Below the pieces are notes generated by a model. The model was not told the origin of the DNA, made no database searches, and saw only the letters and a program-made list of their open reading frames with translations. DNA of 20,627 nt from JBBKXP01 sp038251315 (lineage in GTDB: Bacteria > Pseudomonadota > Alphaproteobacteria > Rhodobacterales > Rhodobacteraceae). Position numbers and translations under genes: made by a program. Every line of letters begins with the position of its first letter. The stretch's first letter is position 1. The DNA is taken from contig JBBSBK010000067.1 in NCBI GenBank assembly GCA_038251315.1, positions 1 to 20,627 on the forward strand. Direction: 5' to 3'. Shown piece by piece: positions 15,680 to 20,627 of the stretch.

Positions 15680-16777
15680 TCAGTCTTCGGGCAGTGCCAG
15701 AAAGTCGTGGTAACCCTTTTTGCCCAGACGGGCGGCGACGCCATCGGCGTCCAGCCTCTGGGTGGCATCATCGGGATCGCAGATCGCATAATTCAACGCC
15801 CAAAGCTGCGCCATGAACGCCTTGAGACCGATGCCGGAACTCAGCTCCAGCGATGGCGGGTTGACCTCGATCACCAGCTTGGGCCGGTCCTGCGCCAGAA
15901 TCTTGCGCGCCTTGTCCAGAACCCGCGGTTCATGCTCCTCGACATCCATCTTGATCAGCCCGATCCGGCGGCTGCGATGTTCCAGAAGCGCGTCCAGCGG
16001 GGCCGCCGGAACCCGGATCAGGCGCGCATGCATCCCGATCTGCCGGTGGGCCGACCAGCCGCCGGTGCCGGCATCATCCGCCTCGGCAGTCCCGTCGTCT
16101 GACCCGGCCCCGTCGTCTGGCCCGCCGCCTTCGTCAAACCCGCCCTGGGCGCGGTTCCGCCAGCGCGGGTGCAGGATCTTGGCCGATGCGGCATGTCCGG
16201 CCGGTGCCCACAGATCGACCAGGGCCATCTCATCGGATGCGGCCAAAGCATGCACCATCACACGTTCGCTCAGGGCCGCATCGACGATGGTGGCGCACAG
16301 GACGCCGGCCAGACGTGGATTGGGTTCGATCGCATGGACGATCCCGGTGGTCCGCAGGGCCCGCATCTTGTGCGCCACGATCATCGTGAACCAGCCGACA
16401 TTGGCACCGACATCGACAAAGGCATCGGCCCATTCAAGATGCTGGTGCAGCAGCGCCTCGACATGGGGTTCAAAATCGTCGCCAAACCAGATCTGCCCGC
16501 TGACCGAGGTGTCGGTCAGATCCAGAAACATGGCAAAGCCCTTTTTGGTATAGAACCGGACGATCTTTTGCGAGCTGGCCTGCAAGAAATTCTGGATCTG
16601 CTTGGCCCGCCATTCCGCAGAATTGCGCAGGGTCTGTTCGATCTGTTCGATGGTTTTGAAATAAGCGACGGCACGGTCGACAGCCCCGGGGCTGTCCGGC
16701 TCGCGATGCAGCATCAGCTTGTACGCTGCGCGAATCAGGGAACCATTTACAACAAGCGGATCTTCAAAGTCAGCCAT
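15680..16777 (-). CDS. DUF4214-like/FkbM methyltransferase fusion
   Basis: Residues ~14-60 are a DUF4214-like repeat (AAYKLMLHREPDSPG, TIEQIEQTL, NSAEWRAKQ). Residues ~75-360 are an FkbM methyltransferase: FVDVGANVGWFTMIVAHKM (120-138) is motif I, AIEPNP (149-154) the ribose-binding acidic step, and IGLIKMDVEEHEPRVLD (272-288) the D-V-E-G-like FkbM signature with H in place of the usual G, which is odd. Residues ~215-238 are a Gly/Asp-rich insert partly made of an 18-bp tandem repeat. The ATG at 16777 is chosen because the frame upstream runs into the next gene and looks non-coding; no clear Shine-Dalgarno is seen. Total 365 aa, no signal peptide. Likely a sugar O-methyltransferase tethered through its N-terminal module (inference). 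Confidence 0.82.
   Translation of the reverse strand: MADFEDPLVVNGSLIRAAYKLMLHREPDSPGAVDRAVAYFKTIEQIEQTLRNSAEWRAKQIQNFLQASSQKIVRFYTKKGFAMFLDLTDTSVSGQIWFGDDFEPHVEALLHQHLEWADAFVDVGANVGWFTMIVAHKMRALRTTGIVHAIEPNPRLAGVLCATIVDAALSERVMVHALAASDEMALVDLWAPAGHAASAKILHPRWRNRAQGGFDEGGGPDDGAGSDDGTAEADDAGTGGWSAHRQIGMHARLIRVPAAPLDALLEHRSRRIGLIKMDVEEHEPRVLDKARKILAQDRPKLVIEVNPPSLELSSGIGLKAFMAQLWALNYAICDPDDATQRLDADGVAARLGKKGYHDFLALPED
16091..16126 (-). repeat. 18-bp coding tandem repeat in the FkbM insert
   Basis: There are two copies of an 18-bp unit (16091-16108 and 16109-16126) differing at two bases. They encode the Gly/Asp-rich insert of the FkbM fusion. Further gtcgtc-like degenerate copies flank it. Confidence 0.7.
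16598..16738 (-). other. DUF4214-like module in the FkbM fusion
   Basis: These bases encode residues ~14-60 of the FkbM fusion. They share with the sulfotransferase at 2484-3431 the run aYxxxLxRxPD, TIEQ(M/I), then S-x-E-(F/W)-R. The assignment was made by eye. Confidence 0.5.
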
Positions 16778-16808
16778 AACGCGGATTGCCGCAAAATTGC
16801 CCGGTCTG

Positions 16809-17741
16809 TCAACTGGCAACCGCACCCTGCGCACGGGGCGGCACGGGATGGGCGTGGGCGCGCACTCCCAGCGAGGACATGCGCAGCGGCTGATAGTGCC
16901 GTTCGGCGGTATAGGGCTGCAGGAAACAGTCACCCAGATCACCCTCGGCCACGAAATATCCGTTCAGCCCGTGGATATCGCAGCCGACAAGGGCCATGCC
17001 CTTGGCCCTGCCGATCCGCTCCAACGCCTTGAGCGACGCGCCGAACAGGACGGTGCCATCAAAGGTGCCGGTTGCATCATAGGGGACTTCGTAGTCGATG
17101 ACCGGCGCAAAGTTGGCGTTGTATTCGATGCAGGCGGCCCGGGCGGGTGTCGTCAGGGCAGCCCAGACGTGGCTGGTGTTGAAGTCGATATCAAGCGACA
17201 GCACATCGACGCCGCCGGTGCCGATGGATGTGGCCTGAACCGTGTCGTTGACGTTCTCGGCCGACAGCAGCGCCGTGACGATCTCGATCTGGCCCTGTGC
17301 GACCGCCGGGGCCATCATCTTTCGGGCAAGGTCAAGACTGGCCGCGTCGCCGTCGATCCAGACCCCGGTCCAGCCCAGCAGATGCAGGATCCGGGTACAG
17401 CTTGTGCCGCCGTGACCACACCCGATTTCAAGGAACCGGCGCGTGCCGTTGCCGATCCGCGCGACGATCTCGCAGAGGATTGCATCCTCGTAACCTTGCG
17501 AAAACAGATGCCCCGGATAGCGCCCCAGAACCCGCGGGTCCTGCGGCAGGGTCGCGATGGCCGCGTGTTCGATCATCTCTTTCATCTGGCGGCGCAGGAT
17601 ATGGGCGTCACGGGCAAGTGCTTTGATCTGGGCGGCTGTGGCGGCCTCCAGTTTCAGGCCGCGTTCAAGGCCTGGTTGCAGGGCGGCGGCAATATCGGCC
17701 AGTCGGGCGATGGCGTCGGACATGTCATCCTTGTCGGTCAT
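16809..17741 (-). CDS. FkbM-like SAM-dependent methyltransferase
   Basis: This 310-aa protein has a Rossmann-type motif I RFLEIGCGHGGTSCTRILHL (102-121), VWIDGD (127-132), VDVLSLDIDFNTSHVWAAL (178-196), CIEYNANFAP (204-213) and FGASLKALERIGRAKGMALV (233-252). It belongs to the FkbM-like methyltransferase family of glycan loci that carries S-L-D-I-D and IEYNANF signatures. Residues 1-60 are helical and charged, possibly a coiled coil. The ATG at 17741 has GGAG 10 nt upstream; an internal ATG at 17723 preceded by AAGGA is a real alternative. The frame is open 68 codons further upstream but there overlaps the preceding gene and looks non-coding. It starts 25 bp after that gene. The substrate is unknown. 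Confidence 0.8.
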   Translation of the reverse strand: MTDKDDMSDAIARLADIAAALQPGLERGLKLEAATAAQIKALARDAHILRRQMKEMIEHAAIATLPQDPRVLGRYPGHLFSQGYEDAILCEIVARIGNGTRRFLEIGCGHGGTSCTRILHLLGWTGVWIDGDAASLDLARKMMAPAVAQGQIEIVTALLSAENVNDTVQATSIGTGGVDVLSLDIDFNTSHVWAALTTPARAACIEYNANFAPVIDYEVPYDATGTFDGTVLFGASLKALERIGRAKGMALVGCDIHGLNGYFVAEGDLGDCFLQPYTAERHYQPLRMSSLGVRAHAHPVPPRAQGAVAS

Positions 17742-17766
17742 CTCGGCTTTACTCCAGTTCAGGCCG

Positions 17767-18882
17767 TCAGGCGCGGCTGTCGTCCAGCGCCGACAGGCCG
17801 ATGATGTAGCGCTCTGCCCCCAGCGGGCGGTGGAACAGGGTCCGCGGTGCTGCATCGAACCGCGCACACAGCGTCTGCTGCGGGATATGCGACCAATCCA
17901 TCCCGGCAAAGGCCCCGGCCGCCACCCCGAAGGAATTCCAGTCATCCAGGATCACCAGCGCCGGGTGCGGGTACCGGGTCAGGATCGCCTCGATCTCGCG
18001 GGCGACGGGCTTTTGTGCGGCCGGGGTCGGGGTCAATGTCGGGGCCAGTGTCGGGGTCAATGTCGGGCTGGCCCCCGGAACCGCGTCCGCCCCATATGCG
18101 GTTGCGCGCGGATAGCCCTTGAACTGCGACGCCGCCCAGTCGGTCGTGGTGTCACCGCTCCAATGGGCATCCAGGTAGAACACCGCAGGCCCCGGCACCT
18201 GTGCCAGCAACGGCCCCAGAACATCGCCCGACGACCCCTGAAGCGACGTCAGATTGGGTTGCCCGGCGGCAACCGGCGCAAACAGGGCGTGCAGCTCTTT
18301 GGACAGTTCGATCGTGAACACCTTTTCGAACCATGATGCGGCGTGCAGGGCCGTGTGCCCGAACAGCGTGCCGGTTTCGACAAAGCTGCGAAACGGCTCG
18401 GGCGTGACGGCAGGCCCCCACAGATGCACCGCCTCGTACAGAAACAGCGGGACCGCAATGCCGGGGTCCAGATCGACGATCGGCGTGGCGCTGCCGCTGG
18501 CGGGATTGTCGGTGTCCAGATACAGGGTCACAGGCCAATGCCCCAGCGGCCCTGCGGTCGTGCCGGCAGGCGGAAGGGTCAGTTGGACATCGAAAAAGGC
18601 CTTGTGCTGTGCGGCCAGTTGCGGCCAGCCCGGCAATCCGTCCGGTGGCCTGTCGCAGCGTTGCAGATCCAGATCAAGCGGCGTCCCGTTGCGGTCCGTG
18701 GCCGTCAGGCGATTGAAATCGATCACGCGGCCCGGCGCGGCCAGCCCAAGGTAAAAGCGCAGGCCCGTATCGCCCGTATCGATCCAGTTGCGATTGTCCG
18801 CCTTGCGCAGGAACCCGAACACCGGATCGCGTTTGGTGATCCGCAGGATGTAATTGCCAAGGGTCTGGCGAGGAATGCTCAT
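17767..18882 (-). CDS. Methyltransferase-like protein with repeat-expanded core loop
   Basis: Residues ~160-370 resemble a class I methyltransferase-like family: SFVETGTLFGHTALHAASWF (166-185) is motif I, VFTIELSKELHALF (188-201) the ribose-binding strand, VFYLDAHWSGDTT (234-246) the D-A-H-x-S signature, and LVILDDWNSFG (309-319) the later acidic strand. Between the last two, family members normally have a short segment; here residues ~248-293 form a proline/threonine-rich insert built from a 12-bp tandem repeat. The first ~155 residues are an unrecognised N-terminal part. GGGA lies 8 nt before the ATG at 18882, which also overlaps the stop of a possible 16-aa leader ORF. It is first in the second leftward operon. 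The substrate is not deducible. Confidence 0.78.
   Translation of the reverse strand: MSIPRQTLGNYILRITKRDPVFGFLRKADNRNWIDTGDTGLRFYLGLAAPGRVIDFNRLTATDRNGTPLDLDLQRCDRPPDGLPGWPQLAAQHKAFFDVQLTLPPAGTTAGPLGHWPVTLYLDTDNPASGSATPIVDLDPGIAVPLFLYEAVHLWGPAVTPEPFRSFVETGTLFGHTALHAASWFEKVFTIELSKELHALFAPVAAGQPNLTSLQGSSGDVLGPLLAQVPGPAVFYLDAHWSGDTTTDWAASQFKGYPRATAYGADAVPGASPTLTPTLAPTLTPTPAAQKPVAREIEAILTRYPHPALVILDDWNSFGVAAGAFAGMDWSHIPQQTLCARFDAAPRTLFHRPLGAERYIIGLSALDDSRA
18026..18067 (-). repeat. 12-bp coding minisatellite (PTLT repeats)
   Basis: There are 3.5 copies of a 12-bp unit (plus-strand GTCGGGGTCAAT / GTCGGGGCCAGT). They encode P-T-L-T, P-T-L-A, P-T-L-T, P-T-P inside the methyltransferase-like protein. 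Units 1 and 3 are identical. Confidence 0.85.
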
Positions 18883-18929
18883 TTATGGGTTCCCGTCCAG
18901 CCGGGATAGATTGGCACATGGCGCGGCAT
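18879..18929 (-). CDS. Possible 16-aa leader ORF coupled to the second leftward operon
   Basis: An ATG at 18929 has AGGA exactly 6 nt upstream and opens a 16-codon ORF (MPRHVPIYPGWTGTHK). Its TGA overlaps the start of the methyltransferase-like gene as ATGA, the same junction type used elsewhere in this locus. The peptide has no recognisable family. It could be a coupling or leader peptide for the operon, or a chance short ORF. The codons are ordinary and there is no run of one amino acid suggesting classical attenuation. Confidence 0.3.
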   Translation of the reverse strand: MPRHVPIYPGWTGTHK

Positions 18930-18939
18930 GGAAAATCCT

Positions 18940-19011
18940 AACGTGCCGCGGCGGCCGTGACCATCGTTAAAGGCCCGGCCGGCCCGCATCGGAGGCCCGG
19001 TCCGGCACGTT
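18940..19011. repeat. 9-bp inverted repeat, 54-bp spacing
   Basis: AACGTGCCG (18940-18948) and CGGCACGTT (19003-19011) are perfect inverted copies. They lie just upstream of the Shine-Dalgarno of the leader ORF. A looping operator or a long-range mRNA stem is possible; with a GC-rich spacer, chance is not excluded. Confidence 0.3.
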
Positions 19012-19056
19012 GTTGCAGGGCAGCGCGACGAACCGGCGGTTGGGGATGGCGCCGGT

Positions 19057-19085
19057 TTGACGGGTCCAAAGCCCCGGTTTCTTCT
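19057..19085 (+). promoter_or_regulatory. Candidate promoter of the CAP/RTX gene
   Basis: TTGACG (19057-19062, 5 of 6 to the -35 consensus) is followed after 17 bp by TCTTCT (19080-19085), a poor -10. This is plausible for alphaproteobacteria, whose -10 boxes are often weak, but unproven. It would give a leader of about 65-70 nt containing the hairpin at 19101-19131. Confidence 0.3.
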
Positions 19086-19100
19086 CATTTCAGCCACCTT

Positions 19101-19131
19101 GGGGCGGCAGGTTGTCCGGTGATTCCGCCCC
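19101..19131 (+). promoter_or_regulatory. Hairpin in the CAP/RTX leader
   Basis: GGGGCGG (19101-19107) pairs with CCGCCCC (19125-19131) around a 17-nt loop, ending 13 nt before the AAGGA ribosome binding site. It could affect translation or mRNA stability. No known riboswitch is recognised. Confidence 0.3.
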
Positions 19132-19158
19132 TGCGGTGCTGACAAGGACAGATGCCCC

Positions 19159-20627
19159 ATGCCGCAAACCCCCACCAATTTCGAACAGGAAATGCTGGAA
19201 CTGCTCAACCGGGCGCGGATGAACCCAGGCGGCGAATTCGACGCGCTGATCCTTGATGGCGCGACCCGGACCGGCGTGACGCAGGATGTCACGATTGCCC
19301 TGAACGCCCGCATTCAGATCGGCAACGTGATCTATACCGGCTTTGACGTGAATACGGACGTCCTGCGCGCCCAGTTCGCGGCCCTGACGCCGGTGGCGCC
19401 GCTGGCCTGGAATGCGGCACTGGCGGCGGGGGCCGACACCCATACCGGCCTGATGATCGCCAATGACATGCAATCGCATTATCTTCCGGGCGAGGCGGGC
19501 CTGAGCGACCGCCTGCGCGCTGCGGGCTACTCCGGCGCAACCATCCTGAGCGAGAACATCTTTGCCTACAGCGCATCCGCGCTGCACAGCCACGCCGGGT
19601 TCTTCATCGACTGGGGCTATGGCCCCGACGGCATCCAGACTCCGGCCGGGCATCGCAACACCATCATGAACGCGGCCCTGACCGAAGTGGGGATCGGCGT
19701 CCGCGCCGAAAACAACCCCGCCACCGCCGTCGGCCCCTTTGTGGTGACGCAGGATTTCGGCAACCGCGCCGGCTATGCAGCGCAGCTTGTCGGCGTTGTG
19801 ATCGACGACCGTGACGGTGACCGCTTCTATGACGCGGCCGAGGGGCTGGGCGATATCACAGTCACCGCCACCAATGGTGCGGGGGCCCGCTTTGTCACCA
19901 CCACATGGGGGTCGGGCGGCTATCAGATGGTGCTGGCAGCAGACACCTACACGGTCGTTTTTTCGGGGACGGGGCTGGATGGCACGATCGTCCAGACGGT
20001 CACGGTTGGCACGGTCAACGTCAAGCTGGACGCGGTGGCCGCAGACGCCGTTGCCCCAGACGTGGTGATCCCAGTCGTGGTGATCCCAGACGCGGTGGGC
20101 ACAATGACCGGCACCCCCGGCATCGACCGCCTGACCGGCACAGCGGGCGATGATGCGATGTCGGGTTATGCTGGCGACGACTGGCTGTCGGGCGGCAATG
20201 GCAACGATGTGCTGACGGGGGGCGCCGGGCGCGATGTGCTTTATGGCGACGCGGGCGCCGACAGGCTGAACGGCGAGGCGGTCGCTGCCGCCTTTGACCC
20301 GGTCGCGGCACAGGTGTTCCGGCTGTACCAGGCGACGCTGGACCGGGCGCCGGATCTGGGCGGGCATCTGACCTTTACCAACAACCTGATCGCGGGCACC
20401 CAGACCCTGTTGCAGGCCGCCACCGGCTTTGTCGGCTCGGCCGAGTTTCAGGCCCGCTACGGCACCACCACCAACACCCAGTTTGTCACCCTGCTCTATA
20501 ACAACGTCCTCGACCGCGCCCCCGATGCGGGCGGGCTGAACGCCTGGCTGAACGCGCTGGCGGGCGGGCAAAGCCGCGCCGAGGTGGTCCTGGGGTTCTC
20601 CGAAAGCCTCGAGTTTCGCACCAATAC
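19159..20627 (+). CDS. CAP/SCP-domain RTX protein with DUF4214 repeats (partial)
   Basis: The frame is open from 19159 to the window edge (489 codons), so the 3' end is missing. Residues ~8-200 are a CAP/SCP domain (FEQEMLELLNRARMNPGGEF, SENI at 131-134, HRNTIMNAALTEVGIGV at 165-181). Residues ~208-292 look like an SdrD-B beta domain (VVIDDRDGDRFYDAAEGL). Residues 298-314 are a valine/proline linker made from a 15-bp repeat. Residues ~315-372 are RTX-type calcium nonapeptides (GGNGNDVLTGGAGRDVLYG). From ~381 there are two DUF4214 repeats (LYQATLDRAPDLGG and LYNNVLDRAPDAGG). There is no N-terminal signal peptide, consistent with type I secretion by a C-terminal signal beyond the window. AAGGA ends 10 nt before the ATG. 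The role is unknown, possibly a surface or matrix protein linked to the neighbouring glycan locus. Confidence 0.9.
   Translation, partial: MPQTPTNFEQEMLELLNRARMNPGGEFDALILDGATRTGVTQDVTIALNARIQIGNVIYTGFDVNTDVLRAQFAALTPVAPLAWNAALAAGADTHTGLMIANDMQSHYLPGEAGLSDRLRAAGYSGATILSENIFAYSASALHSHAGFFIDWGYGPDGIQTPAGHRNTIMNAALTEVGIGVRAENNPATAVGPFVVTQDFGNRAGYAAQLVGVVIDDRDGDRFYDAAEGLGDITVTATNGAGARFVTTTWGSGGYQMVLAADTYTVVFSGTGLDGTIVQTVTVGTVNVKLDAVAADAVAPDVVIPVVVIPDAVGTMTGTPGIDRLTGTAGDDAMSGYAGDDWLSGGNGNDVLTGGAGRDVLYGDAGADRLNGEAVAAAFDPVAAQVFRLYQATLDRAPDLGGHLTFTNNLIAGTQTLLQAATGFVGSAEFQARYGTTTNTQFVTLLYNNVLDRAPDAGGLNAWLNALAGGQSRAEVVLGFSESLEFRTN
20056..20100 (+). repeat. 15-bp coding tandem repeat in the CAP/RTX linker
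   Basis: There are three adjacent 15-bp units starting CCAGACGTGGTGATC. The second differs by one base and the third at three. They encode P-D-V-V-I, P-V-V-V-I, P-D-A-V-G between the SdrD-B-like domain and the RTX repeats. Confidence 0.8.

Larger units (their letters stand above)
18930..19158. promoter_or_regulatory. Divergent intergenic region before the RTX/CAP gene
   Basis: This gap separates the second leftward operon from the rightward CAP/RTX gene. It contains a 9-bp perfect inverted repeat (18940-18948 with 19003-19011), a promoter candidate at 19057-19085 and a hairpin at 19101-19131. I see no gene in it apart from the short leader candidate at its left edge. Confidence 0.5.

Noticed and set aside
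16778..16942. N-terminal extension of the FkbM fusion
   Set aside because: The extra 55 codons overlap the end of the upstream gene, are rich in P, C and R, and look non-coding; the DUF4214-like module starts just after the ATG at 16777.
17742..17945. N-terminal extension of the FkbM-like gene
   Set aside because: The extra 68 codons overlap the upstream methyltransferase-like gene and show shadow-frame composition; the ATG at 17741 has an upstream GGAG.
18882..19313. 145-codon minus-strand frame upstream of the second operon
   Set aside because: Only its last 16 codons have a good start signal; the rest overlaps the CAP gene antisense and shows no coding character.
19090..20571. 493-codon open frame on the minus strand
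   Set aside because: It is antisense to the CAP/RTX gene, whose CAP, RTX and DUF4214 motifs are unmistakable.
1..20627. tRNA, rRNA, CRISPR arrays, insertion sequences, integrase or attachment sites
   Set aside because: I looked for cloverleaf-like segments, regularly spaced repeats, transposase motifs and terminal inverted repeats and found none; all repeats seen are short coding tandem repeats or small intergenic elements.

Overview
The window is GC-rich DNA, densely coded on both strands, and reads like a chromosome or large-plasmid segment of an alphaproteobacterium, most likely a Rhodobacteraceae/roseobacter-type marine bacterium. That placement is an inference from protein style (RTX proteins with DUF4214 repeats, FkbM-type methyltransferases, sulfotransferases and a GMD/ManC pair in one locus) and from codon use; no rRNA or tRNA marker is present.

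Layout. (1) Bases 1-166 hold no clear gene and contain two hairpins just downstream of the first leftward operon. (2) Bases 167-8723 are a tight leftward operon of seven genes, in transcription order: gmd (GDP-mannose 4,6-dehydratase), an 857-aa multidomain GT4 glycosyltransferase, a DUF1698-like methyltransferase, an FkbM-type methyltransferase, a sulfotransferase with a DUF4214-like N-terminus, manC (mannose-1-phosphate guanylyltransferase / type II phosphomannose isomerase) and a WcbI-like protein. Several junctions are ATGA or TGATG overlaps. (3) Bases 8724-9078 are a divergent control region. (4) Bases 9079-13627 are a rightward pair: a 1032-aa atypical glycosyltransferase-like protein and a large sulfotransferase. 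(5) Bases 13634-18882 are a second leftward group of five genes: a methyltransferase-like protein with a repeat-expanded loop, an FkbM-like enzyme, a DUF4214-FkbM fusion, a coiled-coil sulfotransferase and another FkbM methyltransferase. It converges on the rightward pair with 6 bp between the stop codons. (6) From 19159 to the window end a rightward CAP/SCP protein runs off the edge. It carries an SdrD-B-like domain, RTX calcium repeats and DUF4214 repeats.

How it fits together (inference). ManC and Gmd make GDP-mannose and GDP-4-keto-6-deoxymannose. The two large glycosyltransferase-like proteins would assemble a glycan. Six methyltransferase-like proteins, three sulfotransferases and a WcbI-like protein would decorate it. 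The result looks like a locus for a heavily O-methylated and sulfated deoxyhexose-containing surface or exported glycan. No polymerase, flippase, ABC exporter, GDP-sugar reductase/aminotransferase or PAPS synthesis gene is visible, so the locus depends on genes outside the window.

The most unusual signals are: a DUF4214-like helical module shared by two glycan-modifying enzymes and by the neighbouring secreted RTX protein; short in-frame tandem repeats (12, 15 or 18 bp) in linkers or loops of five proteins; a possible 16-aa leader ORF coupled to the second leftward operon; and a 1032-aa glycosyltransferase-like protein of unusual architecture.
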